A DNA stretch of 35,841 bases, taken from positions 1-35,841 of the IMG/VR virus record IMGVR_UViG_3300011126_000024, one strand, 5' to 3'. Within the stretch, counting starts at the first letter, position 1; the number at the start of each line of letters is the position of its first letter. Origin of the DNA: a virus. The position numbers were made by a program, and so were the translations under genes. Below the pieces are notes generated by a model. It ran no database searches, was not told the DNA's origin, and was given only the letters and a program-made list of their open reading frames with translations. This document shows, in pieces, positions 5,692 to 12,983 of this stretch.

Positions 5692-7875
5692 TTAAAATAG
5701 TTTTAATGTTGATTCCATTTCCTCTACACAAGCCTTATGGTTTTTAGCATTTAATGAAAAATAACTTTCTTTTAATTCTATACTTATAGACTTCCTATTC
5801 ATTTTCATTGCTTGAAACCCCTCACTACCAATACCTCCAAATGGGCTAAATACTGTTTCTCCTTCGTTACTATACAAATGTATTATTCTTTCAATAGTAT
5901 CTAATTGCAAAGGACAAATGTGTTTCTCGTCATTACCATCTCTACCACTTCTATACTGCAATGTTCTTGAATAGTCAATATCATACCATACTGGACTTGC
6001 ATATTTTTGCCACAAGTCAACAGGTAAATAGTCTAGTCCATTTTGATCAGTATCTTGATGAGTTATTGGAGTTTCATTTTCTCCTTCATTTCTGAAAAAC
6101 AAAACATAATCTGGAATACCTACTCTAGTCATTACACTATCCTTTTTAATTGTCTTGTGCAATAGTCCTAGTGCTTTAGTTCTTTGCATTTCAGTTACTG
6201 GATTCTTCCAAATTGTAACCTTTGAATGATAAATAAAACCTTCATTTTGAAACCAATCTATAAGCATTCCGCTAAAGTCTCTCAATCCAATATAACCCTC
6301 TTTACCTTTTTGAATTGGCAAGTCCATACAATGTACTCCGCATATCCTACCACTTTTTAAAACCCTCTTTAGTTCTGGTATTAAGTATTTAAAGTGCTTT
6401 TCAAACTCCTTATAATTACTTACGTTACCCATATCCTCTTCTTTGTCTGAATAAACATATAACTCTGCAAATGGTGGGCTAAATACAACTAAGTCAGCTG
6501 AATTATCATCTAACTTTTTGCTCTCTTGTACGCAATCCCCATTTAATAAGTGATACTTATCTGTTTTAATTTCTCTTTGATTAATCATAAATTTAGATTT
6601 ATTTGTTTTGTAATTTGATTCGCTTGAATATTTAGACATTTCTTGTATCATTTCAAGGTGTCTTTGTGCTTTTTCTAAAATTGTTTTTCTAACATTAACT
6701 TGTGATTCTGGTACAAGAATATGAACTTTAACTTTATTCTTTTGACCAAACCTATAACAACGTCTAACCGCTTGATAAAATGCTTCAAATTTAAAATCAT
6801 AAGAAGTAAATACCATATTACTACATTGCTGGTAGTTCATTCCAAATGATGCTATTGAAGTTTTAGTAATTAAGTTTTGAAATTCATTTTTTGCAAATCC
6901 ATTCAAATTCTTTGCTTTAACTTCTGGCTTATCTGAACCTTGAACATTAATAGAGTTATTAATTACTTTATTTAATTCTTTCGCTTCATCATTTTTCAAA
7001 GTCCATATTATCCACTGTTCATCAGATCCATTAACTAGTTCCTTAGTTTTCTCAATTCTTAATTGATAACTTCTTTTAAGGTCTTTATGTAGGTCAGTAG
7101 CACTTACTGCAACATCTCCAAATAATGTATTAGTATTGTTTTCTACTGGTATAATATGTTCTATAAACTCTATATCTGGTAAGTTATATCCTTCAACTTC
7201 AAATCCTAGTGTTGCAGGTTTATCACAAGCCATAGACCAAGTGCATACATAATTCCAGAATACATCCTTAGCGTGCTTTCTTAATCTCCATTTACTTGTT
7301 TCCCCTCCATCGTGTACAAAGAACATTGCTAGCATTTCTAAATAACTCATAGCCCCTAAAAATTCACTATGCTGACCTAACTCCATATGGTCGTTTGGAG
7401 ATGGTGTAGCAGTACAAGCCAACTTATAAGGAGTTGATTTAAAGTTATTAATTATAAGGCTTGATAGTTTTCCGTCTTTACCTTTTAATATACTACTCTC
7501 ATCAATTACTACACCTCCATAAATAGAGCAATCTATATTTTTTAATTGATCAAAATTAATAATATCAAAACTATCTAAATTAACATTGAATTTATTAGCC
7601 TCTTCCTTAGTTTGTTCTACTACTGCTAATGGTGCCAGTATTAATACTTTCTTTTTTGTATGGTTGAAAACTGCATCAGCCCAACTTAACTGCATTAATG
7701 TTTTACCTAAACCACAATCAAAGAACAATGCAAACCTACCCTTTGATAATGCCGTTTTAACTGCATACTTTTGAAAGTCAAATAGATTAGAGTTTAATTG
7801 ATTCTCATCAATTTCAAATCCACTTTCTATAAAAGTCTTTCTTTTTGTTTTTAAAAAATCTTTGTAATCTGTCAT
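5692..7875 (-). CDS. Fused SNF2-type helicase and N4/N6 DNA methyltransferase
   Basis: A 727-residue two-domain protein. Residues 30-400 form an SF2 helicase-like motor: Q-like FDFQKYAV (32-39), Walker A DCGLGKT (53-59), VIDESS (123-128), CTATPSP (154-160) and the motif VI QAVRRCYRFGQ (368-378). Residues 440-720 are a beta-class amino-methyltransferase with motif IV SPPF (466-469) before motif I FSPFGGIG (676-683); SPPF favours N4-cytosine, but N6-adenine is possible. No nuclease motif is seen, so modification or anti-restriction is more likely than restriction. It has its own promoter-like box (7904-7910) and a TTACCG element upstream, and is followed by the mazG-like gene. Confidence 0.85.
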   Translation of the reverse strand: MTDYKDFLKTKRKTFIESGFEIDENQLNSNLFDFQKYAVKTALSKGRFALFFDCGLGKTLMQLSWADAVFNHTKKKVLILAPLAVVEQTKEEANKFNVNLDSFDIINFDQLKNIDCSIYGGVVIDESSILKGKDGKLSSLIINNFKSTPYKLACTATPSPNDHMELGQHSEFLGAMSYLEMLAMFFVHDGGETSKWRLRKHAKDVFWNYVCTWSMACDKPATLGFEVEGYNLPDIEFIEHIIPVENNTNTLFGDVAVSATDLHKDLKRSYQLRIEKTKELVNGSDEQWIIWTLKNDEAKELNKVINNSINVQGSDKPEVKAKNLNGFAKNEFQNLITKTSIASFGMNYQQCSNMVFTSYDFKFEAFYQAVRRCYRFGQKNKVKVHILVPESQVNVRKTILEKAQRHLEMIQEMSKYSSESNYKTNKSKFMINQREIKTDKYHLLNGDCVQESKKLDDNSADLVVFSPPFAELYVYSDKEEDMGNVSNYKEFEKHFKYLIPELKRVLKSGRICGVHCMDLPIQKGKEGYIGLRDFSGMLIDWFQNEGFIYHSKVTIWKNPVTEMQRTKALGLLHKTIKKDSVMTRVGIPDYVLFFRNEGENETPITHQDTDQNGLDYLPVDLWQKYASPVWYDIDYSRTLQYRSGRDGNDEKHICPLQLDTIERIIHLYSNEGETVFSPFGGIGSEGFQAMKMNRKSISIELKESYFSLNAKNHKACVEEMESTLKLF

Positions 7876-7903
7876 TTTGTTATTGTTTTAATTTTTGTTA
7901 ATA

Positions 7904-7910
7904 CAAAGTA
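7904..7910 (-). promoter_or_regulatory. Promoter-like -7 box (TACTTTG)
   Basis: The minus strand reads TACTTTG, one base shorter than TAnnTTTG. The same heptamer occurs in octamer elements A and B. It is 28 bp upstream of the helicase-methyltransferase ATG, with the TTACCG pair 22 bp further upstream. Confidence 0.4.
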
Positions 7911-7932
7911 AGTAAAAGTAATTCAATATATT

Positions 7933-7970
7933 ATTACCGTCTATACTTTTATATTACCGTTCGTCATTTA
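7933..7970 (+). promoter_or_regulatory. Paired TTACCG element, copy 2 (opposite orientation)
   Basis: On the plus strand box 1 is ATTACCGTCTATACTTTT (7933-7950) and box 2 is ATTACCGTTCGTCATTTA (7953-7970), exactly 20 bp apart. Box 2 overlaps the stop codon of the 7964-8260 gene. Relative to transcription this copy is inverted compared with the other two. Confidence 0.6.
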
Positions 7971-8260
7971 ATTGTCACTACATCGTTTATACTCAACTCC
8001 TTAAAAGTATCTATTTGATATTGATATGCTTCTACTATTGTCATTATCATATCTTCATCTACATTAAAAAGCCTTTCTAGCATTGTTTTGTATTTCTTTG
8101 TTATGATCTTCTCAACTTCTTTAAATACTGGTTTAGTACTGTTTAAAATACTTTCTATTTCTTTAGGTACTTTATCATTTTGTAGGTCGTCAATAGTATA
8201 AACTGCACTTTGTAATAAGGCAATTAATTTAATTAGTTTTAGACTAGTTTCCTCTTTCAT
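7964..8260 (-). CDS. Small helical protein, unknown function
   Basis: A 98-residue, mostly helical protein (KLIKLIALLQSAVYTIDDLQ, then EVEKIITKKYKTMLERLF). No domain is recognised. Its start overlaps the end of the DnaA-like gene by 17 bp, so the two are probably translated together, and its stop lies within a TTACCG box. It could be a partner of the DnaA-like protein, but only position supports this. Confidence 0.7.
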   Translation of the reverse strand: MKEETSLKLIKLIALLQSAVYTIDDLQNDKVPKEIESILNSTKPVFKEVEKIITKKYKTMLERLFNVDEDMIMTIVEAYQYQIDTFKELSINDVVTIK

Positions 8261-8636
8261 TTCTTTCTTCTATTTTAGTTTCTATCTCCTCTAGTTCTTT
8301 TATCACTTGCTTGTCATAACTTAGCCAGTCTTTAACTGTATTGTTAGCGTGTATTACTGTTGCGTGATGTCTATAAACTACATCTCCTACTTCTGTTAGT
8401 GTAGATTCAGTTAGTAACTTGGAAAGGTAACAATAGTAGAACCTTGCTATCTTAGTTCTAAGCATTCTGTTTTTACTCTTTACATCACTAACGTTAACAC
8501 AAAGGTACTTACAAACCTCATCTAAAATAGTTTCAAGTTCTTTATTATATTGTATTCTCTTATTTTTAATCTCGTTTGCTTTCCTTACGTGGAATTGTTG
8601 AGTATCTGGTAAACCTGCAAATGTAATTGCTTTCAT
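8244..8636 (-). CDS. DnaA domain IV-like DNA-binding protein
   Basis: A 130-residue protein resembling the C-terminal DNA-binding domain of DnaA (domain IV). Residues about 30-105 carry a helix followed by SKNRMLRTKIARFYY, LTESTLTEVGDVV and YRHHATVIHANNTV. The last matches the DnaA signature G-R-D-H-T-T-V-x-H-A, with the central histidines kept. There is no AAA+ domain. It may bind repeats at the phage origin or act as a regulator; the paired TTACCG elements are candidate sites. The C-terminus is a charged helix. Its leader is a 23-bp copy of the one before the next gene upstream. Confidence 0.75.
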   Translation of the reverse strand: MKAITFAGLPDTQQFHVRKANEIKNKRIQYNKELETILDEVCKYLCVNVSDVKSKNRMLRTKIARFYYCYLSKLLTESTLTEVGDVVYRHHATVIHANNTVKDWLSYDKQVIKELEEIETKIEERNERGN

Positions 8637-8656
8637 AATTTTAATTTTGTTTAGTT
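8634..8656 (-). repeat. Duplicated 23-bp gene leader, copy 1
   Basis: The 23 bp at 8634-8656, covering the start codon and leader of the DnaA-like gene, are identical to 8973-8995 before the next upstream gene. On the minus strand they read AACTAAACAAAATTAAAATT then ATG. An A-rich leader suits Bacteroidetes translation initiation. Confidence 0.7.
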
Positions 8657-8975
8657 AAAGTTTAAGTATTTTTTTTATTTCAGAATAACTAAACGTACTA
8701 CTTTTAAATTGATTTTTATCAGCAGGGTTATACTTGCCTATTTTATGGCAATCTCTTTGTACGTGATATAATAAATCTCCAGTAGCGTATAAACTGCCAT
8801 CTTTGTTTATGTTGTAAACTATACCATCTTTTACCGTGTATAAATCTCTCCTTGCAACATAATCTCTACCACAATATCTCAAAGATATTTCAGCAAATAA
8901 TCCCCCTTCAAGTTCTTCACTTATTTTTAAGTTATCAGATAACTCTGTTTCTATTAAGTTGTTTTCGTAGTTCAT
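8655..8975 (-). CDS. Small phage protein, unknown function
   Basis: A 106-residue protein I do not recognise. The central part is rich in beta-type segments (GGLFAEISLRYCGRDYVARR, DGIVYNINKDGSLYATGD), and the C-terminus is a basic helix (YSEIKKILKL). It lies between the terminator after the SSB-like gene and the DnaA-like gene, with a duplicated leader. A role in early DNA metabolism is possible from position only. Confidence 0.7.
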   Translation of the reverse strand: MNYENNLIETELSDNLKISEELEGGLFAEISLRYCGRDYVARRDLYTVKDGIVYNINKDGSLYATGDLLYHVQRDCHKIGKYNPADKNQFKSSTFSYSEIKKILKL

Positions 8976-8995
8976 AATTTTAATTTTGTTTAGTT
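8973..8995 (-). repeat. Duplicated 23-bp gene leader, copy 2
   Basis: Identical to 8634-8656. It contains the start codon of the 8655-8975 gene and its A-rich leader. Two identical leaders 339 bp apart suggest local duplication or selection for the same initiation signal. Confidence 0.7.
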
Positions 8996-8996
8996 T

Positions 8997-9026
8997 AAAA
9001 ATAGCCCCCTAAACTAATAGAGGGCT
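8997..9026 (-). terminator. Intrinsic terminator after the SSB-like gene
   Basis: On the minus strand a 9-bp stem (AGCCCTCTA with TAGGGGGCT, one G-U pair) and a 6-base loop are followed by ATTTTTAAA. It lies 10 bases after the SSB-like stop and probably reduces transcription into the following genes. Confidence 0.7.
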
Positions 9027-9035
9027 TTGTTGATT

Positions 9036-9380
9036 TTAGAAAGGAAGATCATCCTCTTCAGTAGTTGCTATTACCTCTCCTACTTCTTGTTTAGTTGGAG
9101 CGTTTGCACCGTCTGCTTTAGCAATATACCAAGCCTGTAAGTTAACATAGTATTTACTATTGTACTCGTTACCTCTTACATTAAACTTTACATCTACTAC
9201 ATCTCCAACCTTGTTAAACTTATCGAAGTCTGTTGCTTTGTCTTTTACAACTTCAAACTTTACATCCTGTGGATATTGTTCGTTAGTGGTAATTACAAAT
9301 TCTCTTTTTACAAACCCACTATCAAAAGTTTGTAGTTCGTTTACTAACTTAATAGTTCCTGTTAATTTTAATTCACTCAT
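9036..9380 (-). CDS. ssb: DUF3127-type single-stranded DNA-binding protein
   Basis: A 114-residue OB-fold-like protein. From MSELKLTGTIKLVNELQTF it runs through KREFVITTNEQYPQDVKFEV and ends in EEDDLPF, the acidic hydrophobic tip that SSB proteins use to recruit partners. DUF3127 is a Bacteroidetes family related to SSB. An upstream GTG at 9404 would add eight residues (VATKRKTI), but the ATG at 9380 gives the natural N-terminus and has an A-rich leader. Expected role: coat single strands during replication and ERF annealing. Confidence 0.8.
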   Translation of the reverse strand: MSELKLTGTIKLVNELQTFDSGFVKREFVITTNEQYPQDVKFEVVKDKATDFDKFNKVGDVVDVKFNVRGNEYNSKYYVNLQAWYIAKADGANAPTKQEVGEVIATTEEDDLPF

Positions 9381-9403
9381 AATTGTTTTGCGTTTAGTCG
9401 CCA

Positions 9404-9628
9404 CTATTTATTACTAATTAATACTTCTCCGTTAAATATTTCAAATAAAGCCATATTCCAGTTGTTGGAATAGTCTCCTATTTTTAAATCATAAATATTA
9501 CAACTATTAACTAAAGTTCCGCAATTATCACTTACAAATAATACTACTTCGGTACTATAATTTGTCATAACCATTAATCTAGGGTAGTCGTGTCCGTTTT
9601 TTTCATTTTGCAACTTACTATTTACCAT
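9404..9628 (-). CDS. Small phage protein, unknown function
   Basis: A 74-residue protein, beta-rich in appearance (PRLMVMTNYSTEVVLFVSDN, then NMALFEIFNGEVLISNK) with two cysteines (NCGTLVNSC). No family is recognised. It lies between two other small early genes and the SSB-like gene in the first early operon, with a two-base gap to the gene before it. Confidence 0.7.
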   Translation of the reverse strand: MVNSKLQNEKNGHDYPRLMVMTNYSTEVVLFVSDNCGTLVNSCNIYDLKIGDYSNNWNMALFEIFNGEVLISNK

Positions 9629-9630
9629 TT

Positions 9631-9852
9631 TTATTTGTTTTTATTTCTATAATCGAACTCAATCTTTTTGAGTTTCTTAAATTCCTTATCACTTACTTTT
9701 TTTTGTGCTACCCATAACTCACTCTCTGAATAGTCTATATTTTCAACGTCTATAAATTTAATCTCCATAGATGACTTAATATAGTCTGGTAGGTCGTGAT
9801 AGTCTGGCGTCGACATTCTCACGTTTATAAATTCCTCTTTACTTGTTGCCAT
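9631..9852 (-). CDS. Small charged phage protein, unknown function
   Basis: A 73-residue protein with an acidic middle (FIDVENIDYSESELW) and a lysine-rich C-terminal helix (DKEFKKLKKIEFDYRNKNK). It overlaps the end of the ERF gene by 14 bp, indicating coupling. No domain is recognised. Confidence 0.7.
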   Translation of the reverse strand: MATSKEEFINVRMSTPDYHDLPDYIKSSMEIKFIDVENIDYSESELWVAQKKVSDKEFKKLKKIEFDYRNKNK

Positions 9853-10348
9853 CTTTTAACTCTTTTCCTCTGTTAGTAATTGCTTCTTTTTGTTCTGTTG
9901 TTAAGTCAAAAGTAGACATAATATTTCTAAGTTCTTCTATACTACCATTTAACAAAGCCCCTTCTAAATACCCTTCAACCATCTTAGGCTTTGGCGTTGG
10001 TCTACTCGCTCTATTACCATCATCATCTTCCTCCGCTATTGCTAAAAGACTTTTTAAAGTGTATCTTCTAAAGTAGGTAATTTGACTACCCATTTTTTGT
10101 GGGTCTGTCATTGGTGCTAAAGTTAAACTACTGCTTGCTATTACCTCTCCTGTTTCACTATCTAATATTGCAGTCGTTACGCTATCTCCTGCTAATGGTT
10201 GTATCAATACTAACCCCTCCGCATTTAGTAGCGGTGTAACGTGTTGAATAATTGTAGTTAAGTCTAGGTATTGACTTTTAAAAAAAGGGTTCTTAGCGTT
10301 CTTGCTAAGTGTTCCTATCTCCTGTTGTACTTTTAATAATCTTTTCAT
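9839..10348 (-). CDS. erf: ERF-family single-strand annealing protein
   Basis: A 169-residue protein of the ERF superfamily. Residues 15-50 (KNAKNPFFKSQYLDLTTI, then PLLNAEGLVLIQP) and 84-112 (QKMGSQITYFRRYTLKSLLA, IAEEDDDGN) carry the typical ERF core, including the G-S-x-I-T-Y-x-R-R-Y signature. ERF proteins anneal complementary single strands in phage recombination and can circularise genomes with redundant ends. The C-terminus (after about 120) is a charged tail. It starts inside the stop of the 50-residue ORF upstream (ATGA). It works with the SSB-like protein and NinG. Confidence 0.9.
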   Translation of the reverse strand: MKRLLKVQQEIGTLSKNAKNPFFKSQYLDLTTIIQHVTPLLNAEGLVLIQPLAGDSVTTAILDSETGEVIASSSLTLAPMTDPQKMGSQITYFRRYTLKSLLAIAEEDDDGNRASRPTPKPKMVEGYLEGALLNGSIEELRNIMSTFDLTTEQKEAITNRGKELKDGNK

Positions 10349-10497
10349 TTGTTTATTTTGTTAGTTGTTATTACTCTTTGTGCTTTAATGTGGATTAACC
10401 ACTCTTGAAAGTCTTTACTTCTTATCGTCTCTGCATTACTTACCGCTTTTTGTGTTAGTAGTGCTAGCCATTTGTGTACTGGTAGTTGTATTCTCAT
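10345..10497 (-). CDS. Small ORF coupled to both neighbours
   Basis: A 50-residue ORF: MRIQLPVHKWLALLTQKAVS to QRVITTNKINK. The start overlaps the upstream stop as ATGA and its stop overlaps the ERF start as ATGA. It exactly fills a 145-bp space in a tightly packed operon, which supports coding. It is mainly helical and basic, with no recognised domain. Confidence 0.65.
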   Translation of the reverse strand: MRIQLPVHKWLALLTQKAVSNAETIRSKDFQEWLIHIKAQRVITTNKINK

Positions 10498-10715
10498 TTG
10501 ATTTCGTTTAAAATTAACTCGTAACCATAGTTTAATAATACTAGCCTATCCTCTGTAAACTTAATAGACTTATCTAAAAAAGTGGCTTTCTCGAAAATGT
10601 CGTCTAGGCTTTCTAGTTTCTCCTTTTGGGCTTTCATTCCTTGCAAGTCCTTGTTAAGTGAGTTGATTAACTCCGCTACATCTAGTAGTCTTTCAATAGT
10701 TTCTAAATCTTTCAT
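10494..10715 (-). CDS. Coiled-coil protein, first gene of the early operon
   Basis: A 73-residue helical protein (MKDLETIERLLDVAELINSL, then a lysine- and glutamate-rich middle and RLVLLNYGYELILNEIK). The heptad pattern suggests a coiled-coil dimer. The longer reading from 10748 is rejected because it would place the start inside the promoter box TATATTTG (10745-10738); ATG at 10715 leaves about a 16-base leader. As the first early gene it may act on the host, but nothing in the sequence shows how. Confidence 0.7.
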   Translation of the reverse strand: MKDLETIERLLDVAELINSLNKDLQGMKAQKEKLESLDDIFEKATFLDKSIKFTEDRLVLLNYGYELILNEIK

Positions 10716-10737
10716 ATTGTTTTCTTTTTGTTGAGTA

Positions 10738-10770
10738 CAAATATACACATATTATTTATGTTGATAACAT
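10738..10770 (-). promoter_or_regulatory. Main early promoter with palindrome
   Basis: The minus strand reads TATATTTG (10745-10738), a full TAnnTTTG match, 22 bp before the first early start codon. Upstream, 10770-10758 is the palindrome ATGTTATCAACAT, in the place of a -33 box; it may be an operator. The TTACCG pair lies just beyond. Together they occupy the gap between the end of the late region and the first early gene. Confidence 0.65.
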
Positions 10771-10780
10771 TTTTTTTGAT

Positions 10781-10818
10781 TAAATGACAAACGGTAAATA
10801 ATAATGATAAGCGGTAAA
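10781..10818 (-). promoter_or_regulatory. Paired TTACCG element, copy 3
   Basis: On the minus strand box 1 is TTTACCGCTTATCATTAT (10818-10801) and box 2 is TTTACCGTTTGTCATTTA (10798-10781), exactly 20 bp apart. This is the best-conserved copy. It lies between the late terminator and the early promoter. Confidence 0.65.
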
Positions 10819-10819
10819 C

Positions 10820-10847
10820 AAAAAAAGCCCAGTATCTCTACTAGGCT
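10820..10847 (-). terminator. Late-region terminator
   Basis: On the minus strand AGCCTAGTA and TACTGGGCT form a 9-bp stem with one G-U pair around a GAGA (GNRA) tetraloop, followed by TTTTTTTG. It lies 39 bp after the last lysis gene and directly before the early regulatory region, so it closes the transcription circuit. Confidence 0.85.
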
Positions 10848-10885
10848 CTCTTAACAAAAATTAAAACTTAAACTATGAAAAATTA

Positions 10886-11224
10886 TTACAGGACAAATAT
10901 ACTAATAACAAAACCAATTACACCACTTACAATTGAGAATTTATAAACATTCAACCGCCTTTTAATTAACTCCTTTCTATCTTCCTCTATTACTTCCTTT
11001 AATTCGTGGTTCGCGAATTGCAAATTATTAATAATAGTATCTGCACTTCTTACTTGTACTTTATATTCATTTATTAAACTATCCTTTAAAGTGGACTGCA
11101 TTAAACATTTAAGGCAATTTAAGTCTTGTTGTGTAGTATAATAAACACTATCGGGGGTTGTAGATTGCCCTAAGACTGTCCCGCTTAATACGATCCAAAG
11201 GAATACTAACTTTATTAATCTCAT
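10886..11224 (-). CDS. Spanin candidate with signal peptide and C-terminal membrane segment
   Basis: A 112-residue protein. Residues 1-19 (MRLIKLVFLWIVLSGTVLG) look like a signal peptide; residues 50-90 are a helical, charged periplasmic stretch (NNLQFANHELKEVIEEDRKE); residues 93-112 (VYKFSIVSGVIGFVISIFVL) are a membrane helix. A signal at one end and a membrane anchor at the other is the layout of a unimolecular spanin, but no lipobox cysteine is present, only C37 and C40. Its start lies 77 bp inside the preceding gene, the nested arrangement common for spanin pairs. The job would be disruption of the outer membrane at lysis. Confidence 0.55.
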   Translation of the reverse strand: MRLIKLVFLWIVLSGTVLGQSTTPDSVYYTTQQDLNCLKCLMQSTLKDSLINEYKVQVRSADTIINNLQFANHELKEVIEEDRKELIKRRLNVYKFSIVSGVIGFVISIFVL

Positions 11225-11384
11225 CTTCTATATTTTTAATTGTTTCTGTTCTTTCTATGTATTTAATTATTGGCGTGTGAGTTACACATTCGTTACATTT
11301 AACACTATATCGACCTAAAAGAAACGATAAAGTAACACAAACTATTGATAGGCTTATTACTGCTATTATTGACTTCATAATCAT
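11148..11384 (-). CDS. Inner-membrane spanin (Rz-like) candidate
   Basis: A 78-residue protein with an N-terminal membrane helix (about residues 5-24, SIIAVISLSIVCVTLSFLLG) followed by a periplasmic charged helix (RTETIKNIEDEINKVSIPLD). This is the plan of an i-spanin, though shorter than usual. The start overlaps the endolysin stop as ATGA, and its end overlaps the next gene by 77 bp. It is part of the lysis group. Confidence 0.55.
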   Translation of the reverse strand: MIMKSIIAVISLSIVCVTLSFLLGRYSVKCNECVTHTPIIKYIERTETIKNIEDEINKVSIPLDRIKRDSLRAIYNPR

Positions 11385-11770
11385 TTTATTTGAAAGTGTG
11401 GTAAATCTTTAAAGTTACGCCAGTTGCCACCCCATTCTAAATCTACATTAAATTTATCTTTAGCAACTTTAATAATATGCTTTGCAATTTCTGTTAAGTG
11501 TTCTTTATCCCAACTTGCATTACCGTCTACATAAGCGAATATATCAAAAGCCTTTCCTGTTTGGTGGTATGACTTCTTTTTAAAGCCGTCTGCTCTACTT
11601 CTACCTTTTAAGTATAGTTTATATTGTTCCTCTTCTGTTCTCATTCCTCCGCTTCTGGGAATGCCAAAATCATAAGGGCTTTCTTTTATTGCTTCTGTTG
11701 CTATTGCTATTAAAATAGCATCCACACCGTTAAGGCGTTCGTAACTTCTTTTACTTAATTTATAACTCAT
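11381..11770 (-). CDS. M15-type endolysin (L-alanyl-D-glutamate or D-Ala-D-Ala peptidase)
   Basis: A 129-residue zinc peptidase. The metal ligands are visible as H69 and D76 in SYHQTGKAFDIFAY and H125 in KDLPHFQIK; W113 and N116 lie in the EWGGNWRNF stretch typical of the family. It has no signal peptide, so it should need the holin encoded upstream to reach the cell wall. It cleaves peptide links of peptidoglycan. The gene overlaps the metallophosphoesterase end (ATGA) and the spanin candidate start. Confidence 0.9.
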   Translation of the reverse strand: MSYKLSKRSYERLNGVDAILIAIATEAIKESPYDFGIPRSGGMRTEEEQYKLYLKGRSRADGFKKKSYHQTGKAFDIFAYVDGNASWDKEHLTEIAKHIIKVAKDKFNVDLEWGGNWRNFKDLPHFQIK

Positions 11771-12963
11771 AAAAATATAGGTTTAATATTTACATCTAAA
11801 TCGTTCCAAGTTTCTAATACAAAGCCACGTCTACCTTTTTTAAAGTTGTTTTGCACCCATTGTGAACTTGGACTAAGTGCAGGGTAATTAAAATAATAGA
11901 AGTCATCACTTGTACACATATCGAATAACGCTTGGTGGCTATCTCCTTTTTTAAATACTATCTTTTTAGCGTGTTTGTAAATATCGTTTTGTTTACAGTA
12001 TTGGTCTATCTTCTCTAATCCTTTACTATCTAGTTGCGGTTTAAAACCAAACTTTAAAGTTTCGTCATCTTTACCGTGTGAAATGATAAAGCAAATATCT
12101 CCCATAAAATAATGATTAATAAATTGCCTGTGGTTAGTTACTGTTACATTTTCAAATTTATTCTCTATGTAGTTCTTTGCTGCTGAGTTAACAAAGTACC
12201 CAAATGCGCCTGCGTGGTTATCATTACAAATATTATTGACTATAACTGTTTTAAAGTGTTTAGATAGCCCTGCAATTAATTGTATTTTAAAGTTCAACCC
12301 CATATCAAAAACCTCTTCGTTAGTCATATTCTGCGGTAACTTATGACCACCTCTAGTGGTGTAACCGTTAAAGCCGTCTAAAAAGTCTCCTAGTTCGTCT
12401 ATTACTAAAGTGTTAGACTTCTTTTGTCTCGCTACTTCCTGCACCATATTACGTAAAGAATCATAAATTGCTTCTCCATTCCACTCTGTTGCGTACATTG
12501 AATTACCTTTACTATCTGTGTCCATTCCGATATGTAAATCTGAATAAGTAAGTACGTCAAAATCCTTAGTCATAACTTCAACTAAAGTACCTAAGTTACA
12601 TAACTCTTCAAAGTTCTTATACTTACTTAGTATCTTATCAAAGTCTATGCTTTCAACTCCTGCAACTTCTCTAAATACAATATTAAAGAAAGGCGTGCCT
12701 GTATGCGTTACTAATTTATAACTGCTTATATCCGCTTTTGGTAGGTTGTAATAAAGACAATATTCATCTATATTCATTAACTTACCTTTGTCATTTAATG
12801 CGCTTAGAACTCCTTTATCTTTGTAGTCGTTGCTATCTGTTTTTGATTTAACTTTTACTTGGTTGGCTTGATCTTCTGAAATTCTGTAACGCTTACTTTT
12901 GTTTAAAGTTAAACCTAACTTTTTAGCATCTTTGTCGCTTAGTCTTAATCTTTTACTACTCAT
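11767..12963 (-). CDS. Calcineurin-like metallophosphoesterase
   Basis: A 398-residue protein with the metal-binding motifs of metallophosphoesterases in order: YSDLHIGM (D-x-H, about 140), DELGDFLDG (GD-like, about 190), NICNDNHAG (N-x-x-H, about 245), ISHGKDD (H, about 293) and GDSHQ (about 341). The first 45 residues are basic (KNLRLSDKDAKKLGLTLN-like with RYRISEDQ) and resemble a small HTH or linker. Substrate is unknown; relatives act on nucleic acids, nucleotides or phosphoproteins. It has its own promoter-like box (12984-12991) and lies between holin and endolysin, an odd place for a DNA repair enzyme, so it may act late in infection. Confidence 0.75.
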   Translation of the reverse strand: MSSKRLRLSDKDAKKLGLTLNKSKRYRISEDQANQVKVKSKTDSNDYKDKGVLSALNDKGKLMNIDEYCLYYNLPKADISSYKLVTHTGTPFFNIVFREVAGVESIDFDKILSKYKNFEELCNLGTLVEVMTKDFDVLTYSDLHIGMDTDSKGNSMYATEWNGEAIYDSLRNMVQEVARQKKSNTLVIDELGDFLDGFNGYTTRGGHKLPQNMTNEEVFDMGLNFKIQLIAGLSKHFKTVIVNNICNDNHAGAFGYFVNSAAKNYIENKFENVTVTNHRQFINHYFMGDICFIISHGKDDETLKFGFKPQLDSKGLEKIDQYCKQNDIYKHAKKIVFKKGDSHQALFDMCTSDDFYYFNYPALSPSSQWVQNNFKKGRRGFVLETWNDLDVNIKPIFL

Positions 12964-12983
12964 AGTTTAATTTTTAGTTTCCG

